From assembly GCF_042945595.1 (NCBI RefSeq), contig NZ_CP168493.1:3100001-3164000 (forward strand): 64,000 bases of DNA, read 5' to 3'. A model generated the notes under the pieces. It was not told where the DNA came from and made no database searches. It saw nothing but the letters and a program-made list of their open reading frames with translations. Positions 32,274-42,130 of this stretch are shown here, one piece after another; positions within the stretch are counted from its first letter, which is position 1; every line of letters begins with the position of its first letter. The stretch is from Psychrobacillus sp042945595. Lineage in GTDB: Bacteria > Bacillota > Bacilli > Bacillales_A > Planococcaceae. The position numbers and the translations under genes were made by a program.

Positions 32274-33611
32274 ATGTTTACAAGTAAACCAATTCCACAA
32301 AAAAGGAACAATATTGGTTTTGTTTTATTAGTACTTCATAATATTTCGGACGCTTCTATACTTAAAATGGACTTAGAGAACAAAGGATATACTGTCCTAA
32401 TAGCTACTACGGGACAAATAGGAATACAACAATTTCAGATAAACGAAATCGATCTTTGTTGTGTATCTACTGAATTAACTGATATGACCACAATTGAATT
32501 TTTAACACAAATGAAGGAACAATCCAGAAAGCGTTTGGTCCCGATAGTCGTTTTAGACATAGAAAATAAATATACAGAAGAGAAAGCGAATTATGTACGA
32601 AACGGTGCTTTTGATTTAATTTTCCCTACGGAAGAAAATGATTTATTAGAAGCAGTCATTGCGAATTTAATTGAGGTAAGGAATTCTATTGTGTCCCTTC
32701 AGTCTTCAGACCCGCTAACTGGTACATTAAATCAACTAAGCTTTGAGAAAAAAGCATCCACTATGATTCAGGATTTCGATAGTTCCAACCAAGCGTTTTC
32801 GATTTCCTTATTAGATATTCAAAATTTCCAAAAAATGAATGAGTCATTTGGTTACACGTATACAAATGAAGTACTTTCACAGTTTAGTAAATTCATACAA
32901 TCTCAATTATCCGAAGAAGATTTCTTTTTCCGGCTACATGGAGCAACCTTTATAATTTTACAAAGCGATACAAATGCAGATAAGGCACTTTGGAAAACAA
33001 ATCAACTAAAGCAAAGTTCACAAAGTGTAATATATAAGCATGATAATCTCCCTTTTCATCTCTCATTCCATGCAGGGATTGCTGAATGGGTTAGAAGCTA
33101 TGACTCAATAGATCAATTAGTAGAAAATGCCAAACAAGCTTTAAGTGTTGCAAAGCATACAAATGATGCTAAATGTATTTCTTTTAACAACATGGATACC
33201 ACTTCCATTTTACCGACTGTTCGCGTAATTATTGTAGACGATAATAGACTTAGTAACAAAATGTTACAAAAGCAATTCCAATCTTGGAAATCACCACGCT
33301 TTGTAATAGATGTAAAATCCCATGAAAACGGTTATGAGTTTATACAATCGGATTGGTACCACCCTTCTGATTACCATATTATATTGCTTGATATTGTAAT
33401 GCCAAAAATGGATGGGTTAGAAGTACTGGATCAAATTCGAGCTAATTTTCCTTCAGATCGAATTATTATATCGATGCTAACCTCGAGAACAAATGATCAG
33501 GATATTTTACACGCTTTAAATAAAGGGGCAGATGATTATATGGTTAAGCCGTTCCATCCCCAAGAAGTTCTCGTTCGTATTCAACGTCTCGCAAGTAGGT
33601 TATTTACATGA
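32274..33611 (+). CDS. REC-GGDEF-REC regulator with degenerate first two domains
   Basis: A 445-aa signalling protein. Residues 15-130 fold like a receiver but lack the phospho-acceptor Asp (CCVSTELTDM). Residues about 145-305 are a GGDEF-like domain, DPLTGTLNQLSFEKKA to SVAKHTNDAKCIS. There the active-site loop reads RLHGATFII, so catalysis is not expected. Residues about 315-440 are a normal receiver with IIVDDN, phospho-acceptor Asp in LLDIVMPKMDG, and MVKPF. It probably senses c-di-GMP or phosphorylation and steers the polysaccharide synthase encoded downstream. SD GGAGG. It overlaps the next gene by 4 bp. Confidence 0.85.
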   Translation: MFTSKPIPQKRNNIGFVLLVLHNISDASILKMDLENKGYTVLIATTGQIGIQQFQINEIDLCCVSTELTDMTTIEFLTQMKEQSRKRLVPIVVLDIENKYTEEKANYVRNGAFDLIFPTEENDLLEAVIANLIEVRNSIVSLQSSDPLTGTLNQLSFEKKASTMIQDFDSSNQAFSISLLDIQNFQKMNESFGYTYTNEVLSQFSKFIQSQLSEEDFFFRLHGATFIILQSDTNADKALWKTNQLKQSSQSVIYKHDNLPFHLSFHAGIAEWVRSYDSIDQLVENAKQALSVAKHTNDAKCISFNNMDTTSILPTVRVIIVDDNRLSNKMLQKQFQSWKSPRFVIDVKSHENGYEFIQSDWYHPSDYHIILLDIVMPKMDGLEVLDQIRANFPSDRIIISMLTSRTNDQDILHALNKGADDYMVKPFHPQEVLVRIQRLASRLFT

Positions 33612-34654
33612 CTATAGAATTCATCTATTTCTACTATGCTGTAGGTATTTTATTTGGTTGTCAATTGCTTCTTCTTATTTTGTTAAGTATTAAAAAAACA
33701 AAGCGAAATCGCAAAAATAAAAAGCAAGAACAATTGTATCAAGCGACGTTGAATGAATTTGTAGATTTCCTTTATGAGGAAGGACGACCATTACCAGATA
33801 AGCTATGTAATCCTGAAAATATAGAAGTTGCAGAAAGAATATTTAGTGAAACAATTACAGATATTAATGATCCAATTATGCAAAGAAAGTTACAAGATGC
33901 TGCTATCTCCATCTTTACGGAACATTATAAAAAGCGATTATTAAAAGGAAACTGGCCAACTAGAGTAAATACCTTATATTTCATTGAGGATTTTAAAATT
34001 GTCTCTCTACTTCCAGTATTACAAAAGATGCTACAAAATTTAAACAAATGGGACGAAGAAAAAAATCAAACTATACTGGCCTTAGCTGCTATAAATGATT
34101 TAACACTTGTCTATTATTTGAATCAATCACCTGACACTAAAGTTAGTCAATACCTAGATGTTTTCTCTCGGTTTGATACAGAAAACTTTGAAGAAGCCAT
34201 CCATATTTCAAATGACATGAAAAACTTTACCTGTCAACTCGCTATCATTAATATTATTAGTTTAATGAAAAAAACTAAATACCAATGGATGGTAGAAAAA
34301 GAACTACAAAGCGAAAACATGGAAATGCGCATACAAGCACTAAAAGGATTGTATAGACTCAATTATATGAAAGATATCGGTTTACTTGTTCCTTTTTTTC
34401 AATCACTATCTTGGGAAGAACGACTATTCTCAACAAGAGTAGCAGGTGCATTATTGGCTGATCAATTTGAAGCCCATTTGGAAATATTAATAGGCGATGA
34501 AGAATGGTGGGTTCGCAATGCAGCTGCTGAAGCATTACTAAATATTTTCGGAGAAGAAAAACTTGTCCAAGTAGAATCTAGCCATACTGATTCTTTTGCA
34601 AGAGATATGGCTAAACAGTGGCTTACGTCTGGAAAGAGAGGTAGTGCAAATTGA
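33608..34654 (+). CDS. Membrane-anchored HEAT-repeat-like protein
   Basis: A 348-aa protein with one N-terminal transmembrane helix (FYYAVGILFGCQLLLLILLS), a basic linker, and an all-helical body. The end shows HEAT-like units: EMRIQALKGLYRLNYMKDI and WWVRNAAAEALLNIFGEEKL. It probably acts as a scaffold between the regulator and the synthase. ATGA overlap upstream and a 4-bp overlap with the TTG start of the GT2 gene make translation strictly coupled. Confidence 0.75.
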   Translation: MTIEFIYFYYAVGILFGCQLLLLILLSIKKTKRNRKNKKQEQLYQATLNEFVDFLYEEGRPLPDKLCNPENIEVAERIFSETITDINDPIMQRKLQDAAISIFTEHYKKRLLKGNWPTRVNTLYFIEDFKIVSLLPVLQKMLQNLNKWDEEKNQTILALAAINDLTLVYYLNQSPDTKVSQYLDVFSRFDTENFEEAIHISNDMKNFTCQLAIINIISLMKKTKYQWMVEKELQSENMEMRIQALKGLYRLNYMKDIGLLVPFFQSLSWEERLFSTRVAGALLADQFEAHLEILIGDEEWWVRNAAAEALLNIFGEEKLVQVESSHTDSFARDMAKQWLTSGKRGSAN

Positions 34655-36072
34655 GAGACTTTGTTATTTTTCTATTTCAAGCCACATCTTACTTTGTCAT
34701 TATATACATGGGTGTAACTGCACTAAGTTATATTTTTTTGTTTTTACTTTCTATCAAAAATGTTTTGAGAGAAGGAAAACTGATTAAAACGGAGTCATTA
34801 GAAGATATTGCAATAAGTGAACGAACTTTTCCCGTTTCAATTATAGTTCCTGCGTATAACGAAGTTGTTGGTGTTGTTAGTACTGTCCGTTCTTTATTAG
34901 CACTAAATTATCCTCAATATGAAATTATCGTGGTAGATGATGGCTCTAAAGATGATACTCTTGCCAAATTAATAGAAGAACTTAAACTAGAACAAGTAGA
35001 TTTAGCAATTCGCAAACATATGGATACCCAACCCATTCGAGCAACATTTAAATCGAGCATCTATTCTTTAGTGACAGTCGTTTCTAAAGCTAATGGTGGA
35101 AAAGCAGATGCACTAAATTGCGGAATCAATGTATCAAAATATCCTTATTTCTGTGCGATAGATGGAGATTCTATTCTAGAAAATGATGCTTTATTGAAGG
35201 TGATGAAACCTGTAATCGATTCAGAGGGCAAAACGATTGCAGTTGGTGGTTCTGTTCGGGTTGCAAATGGGACTACCATTTCACGAAGTAAGGTGGAAAC
35301 AATTGATCTACCGAAAAATCCATTAGTTATCCTACAAATTGTTGAGTATTTCCGTGCGTTCCTTATCGGCAGACTTGGATTTACAAAAATTAATCAATTA
35401 CTAATCATTTCTGGTGCATTTGGACTTTTTCACAAAACAACAGTTATCCGATCTGGAGGCTATAAAGTGGCTACAGTAGGAGAAGATATGGAGCTCATCG
35501 TTCGGCTTCATCGAATGATTAAGGAAGAAAGCCTAGACCTACAACTAAAATACATTCCCGATCCTGTTTGTTGGACAGAAGCTCCAGACTCACTAAAAGT
35601 TTTAAAATCTCAGCGAGTTCGATGGCAGCGTGGATTAGCTGAAACATTGTTTGCACATAAAAAAATGTTTTTAAATCCTAAATACGGCTTAATCGGATTT
35701 ATTGCTTTCCCTTATTTTTTTATGGTTGAACTTTTAGGAGCAGTTGTGGAAATCTTGGGGTTTTTCATAATTGTTGGCGGTCTATTATTTGGTTTCTTAG
35801 ATACTTACGTCATTGGCATCATCTTGCTTGTTACAATATTATATGGCTCCTTTATTTCGTCCTTATCCATTCTACTAGAAGAATTGACGATGTTTAAATA
35901 CCCAAAGGTAAGGCATTTAATATCATTATTTTTTTGGGCTTTAACCGAATCCTTTTGGTACCGACCCCTTATTGTAATATGGCGATTAGAAGGTCTCTTA
36001 AAATCATTTCGCCATAAGGAAGCGGAATGGGGAAAAATGGAGAGAAAAGGGATATCCTCTGATAATAGATAA
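34651..36072 (+). CDS. Processive family-2 glycosyltransferase (polysaccharide synthase)
   Basis: A 473-aa integral membrane enzyme. Helices flank a GT2 domain with VDDGSKDDT, the metal-binding DGD (CAIDGDSILE), the acceptor-site EDMELIVRLHR and QRVRWQRG (the QxxRW motif of processive synthases such as BcsA/PgaC). Three to four C-terminal helices follow. It should polymerise a sugar from a UDP-sugar and push it outward; the sugar cannot be read. TTG start overlapping the previous TGA. It is the last gene of the REC-GGDEF-REC operon, recalling the B. subtilis ydaJKLMN set. Confidence 0.9.
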   Translation: MRDFVIFLFQATSYFVIIYMGVTALSYIFLFLLSIKNVLREGKLIKTESLEDIAISERTFPVSIIVPAYNEVVGVVSTVRSLLALNYPQYEIIVVDDGSKDDTLAKLIEELKLEQVDLAIRKHMDTQPIRATFKSSIYSLVTVVSKANGGKADALNCGINVSKYPYFCAIDGDSILENDALLKVMKPVIDSEGKTIAVGGSVRVANGTTISRSKVETIDLPKNPLVILQIVEYFRAFLIGRLGFTKINQLLIISGAFGLFHKTTVIRSGGYKVATVGEDMELIVRLHRMIKEESLDLQLKYIPDPVCWTEAPDSLKVLKSQRVRWQRGLAETLFAHKKMFLNPKYGLIGFIAFPYFFMVELLGAVVEILGFFIIVGGLLFGFLDTYVIGIILLVTILYGSFISSLSILLEELTMFKYPKVRHLISLFFWALTESFWYRPLIVIWRLEGLLKSFRHKEAEWGKMERKGISSDNR

Positions 36073-36074
36073 CG

Positions 36075-36113
36075 AAAAACGTCCAGCGGTCTCGATACCG
36101 ACTGGACGTTTTT
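36075..36113. terminator. Bidirectional terminator
   Basis: AAAAACGTCCAG / CTGGACGTTTTT around CGGTCTCGATACCGA. Serves the GT2 operon and the convergent glycoside hydrolase gene. Confidence 0.92.
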
Positions 36114-39100
36114 CTATTTAATCATTTTAAATTCTTGTTGTAATATAAAGTAAGATTGTTTTAATCGCTCTTTAGAATAAGGACTTGTCCATTTTTCCCA
36201 ATTGTATCTGGCGATCTTATCTGTCTCTATTTTATTGTTTTTTCTATCTGGAAATGACGTTACACCTTCTTCGCTTTCAAAAACAAAGGCTACTCCAATA
36301 TCTTTTACTTCCACATTTCCTTCCAAACCATCTTTGTACATATCTGGCAAGACCTCTTTACTACTAGGATCCTTTATGTTTAGCAGTAACCAAGGAATAC
36401 GCATTTCGAAAACTCCTGACTTTTCATCTGCAAAATAATCTGAAAGGGAGTTATAATTTGAATCTTTCGGATTCCCATTCCCAAAAACTAATTTCCCCGT
36501 TTCATATCCTTCAAATGGAATCTTTTGCCCGGTATCAGGTCTAACTACTCCTTTATTTAACGCATATCTAATTGGATTAAAGACACCAGAACTTGTCGTT
36601 GGAATTGATTCTTTTCCAGGTAACAAATTTAGTACATGTCCGTACTGATACAAATAAGCATCATAATACGAATTTACAAATAAATTAGCTTTAGTCTTAT
36701 CTTTTATGTTTGCCCAAAAGTCGATCACAGGACGGTCTGTTTGAATAAGTGGATTTTCATTTACAGTACTTGCACCACTATTTGGTGATACATCAAACAA
36801 TATATTTACTTTATTGTTTTTAAACCAATCTTCGCCCTTATTACTAGATTTTTTGTCTATTCGTACATATAAATATGCTTCATCGTTTGTTATATAAACA
36901 GATTGAATTGGGCCGTCTGTCGATTGATAGATCGGATCTATCCCTTTCCAATCATTAACTTTTCCATCTAGTTTTATTTTTAGCGTGTTAAAGCTTAATA
37001 ATCCAAAATTCTGTTCGTTTGTTTGTAGATTTGACCAAAAAGGACGTCGATCTGGATCATCCAAGTCCGTCGTATTCCACGTACGCTTAAACCATTCATC
37101 TTGCCAACTAAATACTAGTCCTCCCATCATATCTTCAGCTAATATATCTTCATAAAGGGAAGCTAAAATTTCGCCTTGTTCCTTTTCCGAATGTCCTCCC
37201 TGATTCCAACCAAACTGATTTAAATGTGTAATACCTCGGGAAGCTGGAATACCAAATTCCGCTATAAGGATAGGCATTGAATGATGTGCTCTTAAGTCAT
37301 GTAAATAACCTGCATAGTTGTTTTTATTTCCGCGTTGGTCAATGTATTTTGTATATTTTTCATCTAGATTTAAGAAGTCTGGATAATAAGGATAGACATG
37401 GTAAGAAGCAAATAAGCCCGGCAAATCCAATCCCTCTTTTATATGCATATGATTTGGGTCAACGGAAGCCAAATCTTCTTGCTCTAAAGGTTCTGCTGGT
37501 TGGTCTAAATTATCAGTGGATACCCAATTCGTAAAACTCATCGGACGTGTCCATTTATACTGTTGAGCTTCATAAGTCATTAACGTATCCATTTGTTCTG
37601 CTAACCAAATTTCAAATCCTTCTGCCTCACTCGTTTCTATATAGTTGCCTTTATACTGAGTAAGATTTGCATATTTGGTTTTCATATTATCCACCATAAT
37701 TGGATACCATTCAATTCCAATCATCCAGCCAATGACATAAGGAGAAATGTCCGTGTCATAAGTTCCGTGCGCATGACCGACTTTTGTTGGTACTTCTGCA
37801 TTTCCATGAATAACATCCACCATTTGTTTATATTCGTGTTGAAATTCCTTTGTGATTGCTGGTGTATATGCGTCTAATGTTTCCTCTAATGGGGCCTCAT
37901 CAATCCACACTCCATGAAAGACATATATTGGATTTTTATGTGTCTCATTGTAATGCTTAAGTGCTTTGTAAAATGCAGGTGGATGAAGGGTATAAACACG
38001 GATCGCATTCGCATTCATCTTTCCAATATATTCAAACCATCGTGCATATTCTTCACGACTAATTGCAGCTTCTCCAGGAAATGCCCCTGGTTTACCCATG
38101 CCAAGATTTACTCCTTTTATCGTAATACTTTCCCATTTGTTATTTCGATACACTTCAAATCTATTTTCATTGATTCGTGTATTATACATTAATCCTTCTT
38201 TGGTCTTTAATGTAGCAATGACTTTGTCCTTTTGCTCCCTTTTTCCAATATTAGTTTCTACCTCAAGAAGAATTGATTTCATAATTGGAACATATACTTG
38301 CCAATAGAAACTATCACCAGGAAACAAAAAGTCAATCGTCGACCATTCTCTTACTTTCGTAAACCCTTTATATTGATAAAGACTTGGAACCTTTTCAACA
38401 TTGCTAAAACTACCGGTAAAATAATAACTATTTGCTAGCGTTTGTTTTTTTCTTACGATTGCCGGCACTTCAGAAAGGAGACCAATTTTCTGAATAATTT
38501 TTTCACCTTCACTAGTCGTATCTAATTTAAACTCTGCAAGTACATCTGCACCATCTATTGGAACAACTATATCAAACCAGTCGGTGTATACATGATTTTT
38601 ACTGAAAGAAAAATATTTTTTCCCTAAATTTGTCATGTGGAAATGTAATCCTTGTTCATTAAGTGTTCCAGCATTAACTGAAAGTACTTCTACTTTCCCT
38701 GTAAGCTCTTGATGAAAAATTATCCCTTCACCTTCGAATGTCCATTCTGAATTATGGGTATTTTTATAATCATTTAATACCCAAGTGGGAACTTCCCCAT
38801 CCTTTTTTGCCAATGAAGTAGTATATTTTGCAATCCATCCTGTTTGTTTTACACCTAAATATTTTGTCGCTTTTTCCCTTACTCGATCATTCGTCGGAGC
38901 GGACACTGAATTATATTCCATCACGAGCGTTGTATCATTGTCTTCATTAGAAGATTGTATAGATGTCCACTCTTCATCAGTCATCCCACTTGATACATTC
39001 TCTTTGTCTACACCATATGTATCTATTACATTTATTAAGTCAAAATCTGATAAATCAGAAGGTAACTTTTCTTCCTTATATGTACCATTTGCAAAAGATA

Positions 39101-39323
39101 AACCAAAAAAGTCTTGTTTGGAATTGTACGACTTGTTCGTGTTATCTTTTATTTTCATATAATTTAATAACCAATAGAATCCTTGGTGACCGCTAATATC
39201 GCCTTCGGGCACTGTTTTGTTTAGAACAGCAACATGAAGCTGCTTTTCATCCGAAAGAAGCCATACAATCCAGGGCAACAATAACATACTACCTAGTACT
39301 AAAAACCATTTTAAAAATTTCAT
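36114..39323 (-). CDS. Secreted glycoside hydrolase, clan-A TIM barrel (1069 aa)
   Basis: N-terminal hydrophobic segment (FLVLGSMLLLPWIVWLL) as signal or anchor. About 350 beta-rich residues come next. The TIM barrel starts near KGVNLGMGKPGAFPGEAAIS, with a general acid Glu in GWMIGIEWYP (about 536) and a nucleophile Glu in ILIAEFGIP (about 687). A C-terminal CBM9/DOMON-like part follows (LDGKVNDWKGIDPIY, EAYLYVRIDKK). The pattern is that of GH2/GH5-type enzymes. It lies tail to tail with the GT2 operon, so it most likely trims or releases the same exopolysaccharide, like YdaJ. The substrate is not deducible. Confidence 0.83.
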   Translation of the reverse strand: MKFLKWFLVLGSMLLLPWIVWLLSDEKQLHVAVLNKTVPEGDISGHQGFYWLLNYMKIKDNTNKSYNSKQDFFGLSFANGTYKEEKLPSDLSDFDLINVIDTYGVDKENVSSGMTDEEWTSIQSSNEDNDTTLVMEYNSVSAPTNDRVREKATKYLGVKQTGWIAKYTTSLAKKDGEVPTWVLNDYKNTHNSEWTFEGEGIIFHQELTGKVEVLSVNAGTLNEQGLHFHMTNLGKKYFSFSKNHVYTDWFDIVVPIDGADVLAEFKLDTTSEGEKIIQKIGLLSEVPAIVRKKQTLANSYYFTGSFSNVEKVPSLYQYKGFTKVREWSTIDFLFPGDSFYWQVYVPIMKSILLEVETNIGKREQKDKVIATLKTKEGLMYNTRINENRFEVYRNNKWESITIKGVNLGMGKPGAFPGEAAISREEYARWFEYIGKMNANAIRVYTLHPPAFYKALKHYNETHKNPIYVFHGVWIDEAPLEETLDAYTPAITKEFQHEYKQMVDVIHGNAEVPTKVGHAHGTYDTDISPYVIGWMIGIEWYPIMVDNMKTKYANLTQYKGNYIETSEAEGFEIWLAEQMDTLMTYEAQQYKWTRPMSFTNWVSTDNLDQPAEPLEQEDLASVDPNHMHIKEGLDLPGLFASYHVYPYYPDFLNLDEKYTKYIDQRGNKNNYAGYLHDLRAHHSMPILIAEFGIPASRGITHLNQFGWNQGGHSEKEQGEILASLYEDILAEDMMGGLVFSWQDEWFKRTWNTTDLDDPDRRPFWSNLQTNEQNFGLLSFNTLKIKLDGKVNDWKGIDPIYQSTDGPIQSVYITNDEAYLYVRIDKKSSNKGEDWFKNNKVNILFDVSPNSGASTVNENPLIQTDRPVIDFWANIKDKTKANLFVNSYYDAYLYQYGHVLNLLPGKESIPTTSSGVFNPIRYALNKGVVRPDTGQKIPFEGYETGKLVFGNGNPKDSNYNSLSDYFADEKSGVFEMRIPWLLLNIKDPSSKEVLPDMYKDGLEGNVEVKDIGVAFVFESEEGVTSFPDRKNNKIETDKIARYNWEKWTSPYSKERLKQSYFILQQEFKMIK

Positions 39324-39489
39324 ATAGTATCCCTTCCCGATAAAAAATAAGCATCTTTTCCATTATACATTACTTTCATACTGTAATATTGATAATCAAT
39401 TTTGTAATGCTTTTGGTAAACTGCCGTAATATTCCTGTAATAAAATTCTGCTAATATGAACCTAGACTAAAAAGCAAGGAGTAGAGTAT

Positions 39490-40053
39490 TTGAGAAAAGT
39501 TCTTGGAACACTCATCATCATAATTGCATTATTGGTTAGCGGGGCAAATACAAGCTTAGCCGCATCTTCACAATACACAGTACAAAAAGGGGACACATTA
39601 TATAAAATTGCAAAATCGCAAAAAGTGTCTATTACCAACTTAAAATCTTGGAACAACTTGAAATCAGATAATATTCAACCAAATCAAAAATTAGTAGTTG
39701 CCTCTAATAAAAAAACAACAAAAACTAAAAATCCTTCGCGCTCTAACTCGGAAGATAAAGTAGTGAAAGAAATAGTAGTTTCAGCAAGTGCATTCACTGC
39801 AAATTGTAATGGTTGCTCAGGAGTGACAAGTACAGGTATTAACTTAAAAAGAAATCCAGACGTAAAAGTAATTGCTGTCGATCCAGATGTTATTAAACTT
39901 GGGACAAAAGTTTTTGTAGAAGGTTATGGTTATGCCATCGCAGCTGACACAGGAAACGCCATTAAAGGGAACAAAATTGACGTATTTTTCTCTTCCACAA
40001 GCGACGCATATAAATGGGGACGTAAAACAGTAACTATAAAAATCCTTGAATAA
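39490..40053 (+). CDS. LysM-3D domain cell-wall protein
   Basis: A 187-aa exported protein: signal peptide (LGTLIIIIALLVSGANTSLAA), one LysM peptidoglycan-binding domain (YTVQKGDTLYKIAKSQKVSITNL), a Lys/Thr/Ser-rich linker and a C-terminal 3D domain. The 3D domain shows the Asp residues VIAVDPDVIKLGTKVFVEGYG, IAADTGNAIKGNKIDVFF. This is the layout of B. subtilis YocH/YabE-like muralytic enzymes. The 3D part is related to MltA lytic transglycosylase. TTG start with AAGGAG 8 nt upstream. Confidence 0.9.
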   Translation: MRKVLGTLIIIIALLVSGANTSLAASSQYTVQKGDTLYKIAKSQKVSITNLKSWNNLKSDNIQPNQKLVVASNKKTTKTKNPSRSNSEDKVVKEIVVSASAFTANCNGCSGVTSTGINLKRNPDVKVIAVDPDVIKLGTKVFVEGYGYAIAADTGNAIKGNKIDVFFSSTSDAYKWGRKTVTIKILE

Positions 40054-40063
40054 AAAAAGATCA

Positions 40064-40096
40064 ACCAACTTTCTACTGAGAAAGTTGGTTTTTTTC
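40064..40096 (+). terminator. Terminator after the LysM-3D gene
   Basis: AACCAACTTTCT / AGAAAGTTGGTT then seven T. Confidence 0.92.
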
Positions 40097-40136
40097 TTCT
40101 CCTATTAATAACGCTTATAGAAAGCATTCTTATAAA

Positions 40137-40188
40137 AAACACCCAATACGCTCCACATTTATTTAGTGGAGGTATGAGTGTTTCTATC
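40137..40188 (-). terminator. Terminator after the MCP gene
   Basis: Minus strand: CTCCAC/GTGGAG inside AAACACTCAT...GGGTGTTT, followed by TTTTT. Confidence 0.75.
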
Positions 40189-41892
40189 TTACACTTTAAA
40201 TTTAGAAATAAGTGATTGCAGTTCTTCCGCCATTTTTGACAGCGCGTTGGACGATGCTGCAACTTCTTGCATCGATGCAAGTTGTTCTTCAGTAGCTGAT
40301 GATACTTCTTCTGTGCCCGCCATAGTAGCCGTAGCTACTTTATGGACAAGATTAACTGAACTTAATACTTGCTCTGTACTTGCTGCCATTTGCTGCACAG
40401 CAGAAGAAACTTCGTGCATATCATTCGTAAGTTCCTGCACAGACTTTTCAATTTGTCCAAATGAAGTACCAGCATTATTTACAGTTAGAATTCCTTGCTG
40501 AACTTCTTCTGTTGCCTTATCCATTGATTTCACTGCAAATTGCGTCTCTTGTTGTATTGCAGTGATAAGTTCAGCAATTTTATTAGCTGAATTGGAAGAT
40601 AGTTCCGCTAGTTTTCTTACCTCGTCTGCAACAACTGCAAATCCTCTACCTTCTTCTCCTGCTCTTGCTGCCTCAATTGCCGCATTTAAAGCTAGTAAAT
40701 TTGTTTGTGCAGATATATCGGTAATGACTCCAATAATAGAGCCTATTTCAGTTGAACGATTTCCAAGGTTTACGATCAATTTACCGAGTCCCTTTACAGT
40801 TTCACTGATCGAATTGATTTGCTCAATTGCATTTTCAATTGTTTCATTTCCTTCACGTGCTCTTTCAGTAGTTTCATCCGCTATTTCTGTAACATGTTGC
40901 ACTGTTGTAGAGATTTGATTAACACCTAAAGACATCTCGTTTATGGAAGAAGTTGTTTCTGAAACACTCGTCATTTGCTGGTCTGACCCAAGCACTAACT
41001 CTTGGGCAATATTTGCAATATGCTCCGTCGCTTTGTTCGTCATCTCGGCTCCAGCAGTCAATTCTTCCGAAGAAGCTGCGACTTGTTGAGACGTTTGAGC
41101 AACTTGTCCGATCAAATTTTGCAACCCAATAAGCATTGAGTTGAAAGAAGAAGATAACATACCTACTTCATCTCTAGATTTGTAATCTCCACGAATGGTA
41201 AAATCACCATTCTCAGCTTTTCTCATAAGCTGTTGCATCGATGTAATTGGTTTTGTAATTATACGAGAAATATAAATACCTATACCTATAGAGATAATAA
41301 TTGCGAATATTGCTAATGTAATCATTATCTTTTTTGCTTGTTGTTGCGATTTCTTATTCGTACTACTTAATTGATCAGCTATTTTTATATTGTACTCACT
41401 AAGTTCCTTAGAATTGTCCGATATCACTTTTCTCACTTCTTTTACTTTCGCCACATAATAATTATACGCTTCTTGTTTCTGACCTTTATTTGCTAGATCA
41501 ATTACATAAGCAAGTTCTTTTTCATATACATTAAAGTTATACATTAAAGGTTCGTATTTTTCCTTTTCGAAACTATCGAGACCAGTTTCAAAGTATTCTT
41601 TTAGCGTTTGTTTGTTTTGGGTTATGACTTCATCTAGTTTATTTTGTAAATCAGCTTTCATAGACTTATCATCCGTAATCATCAGTTCCAAAGCGTATGA
41701 TTCCATAGTACGGTTATAGTTTCGTATTAATATAAGATCTTTAATAGGTATTAGCCGGTTATGGTACATATCTTCACTATTATTAGCCATTGTTTTCATA
41801 TAAGTAAATCCTGCAACACTAACCGCTGCTAGAAAAACTATGTTTGCAATAATGAGTATTAATAGCTTCATCCCAATCTTCATATTTTTCAT
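40189..41892 (-). CDS. Methyl-accepting chemotaxis protein (4HB-HAMP-MA)
   Basis: A 567-aa membrane receptor. First helix LLILIIANIVFLAAVSVAGF, an extracytoplasmic four-helix-bundle domain (about 30-185), second helix IMITLAIFAIIISIGIGIYI, HAMP (ITKPITSMQQLMRKAENGDFT) and a long signalling coiled coil with the tip ISAQTNLLALNAAIEAARAGEEGRGF. The ligand is unknown; 4HB domains bind small organic acids or aromatics in other bacteria. The ATG at 41890-41892 follows AGAGGGGG; the longer upstream reading has no site. Confidence 0.92.
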   Translation of the reverse strand: MKNMKIGMKLLILIIANIVFLAAVSVAGFTYMKTMANNSEDMYHNRLIPIKDLILIRNYNRTMESYALELMITDDKSMKADLQNKLDEVITQNKQTLKEYFETGLDSFEKEKYEPLMYNFNVYEKELAYVIDLANKGQKQEAYNYYVAKVKEVRKVISDNSKELSEYNIKIADQLSSTNKKSQQQAKKIMITLAIFAIIISIGIGIYISRIITKPITSMQQLMRKAENGDFTIRGDYKSRDEVGMLSSSFNSMLIGLQNLIGQVAQTSQQVAASSEELTAGAEMTNKATEHIANIAQELVLGSDQQMTSVSETTSSINEMSLGVNQISTTVQHVTEIADETTERAREGNETIENAIEQINSISETVKGLGKLIVNLGNRSTEIGSIIGVITDISAQTNLLALNAAIEAARAGEEGRGFAVVADEVRKLAELSSNSANKIAELITAIQQETQFAVKSMDKATEEVQQGILTVNNAGTSFGQIEKSVQELTNDMHEVSSAVQQMAASTEQVLSSVNLVHKVATATMAGTEEVSSATEEQLASMQEVAASSNALSKMAEELQSLISKFKV

Positions 41893-42130
41893 TTCATTTC
41901 CCCCTCTTTCTAAACATTTAAATGATACAAGTACATTTTCCCAAGCAATTAACTTACAAAAATATGACATTATATTTATATAATATGAAATTCTTAATAT
42001 AATAATACTATCGTCTCATTTCATAATAACTATTCCTTTAGAACTAAGCAATGGGAAAATCATAATTTTTCGAATTAAGTAGTAATTTGTAGAATTATGT
42101 CGTAATAAAAAATGATAAATAGAAAAGCTA

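Noticed and set aside
36185..39196. Several plus-strand ORFs within the glycoside hydrolase gene
   Set aside because: Out-of-frame shadows of a clear 1069-aa gene; no sites or domains.
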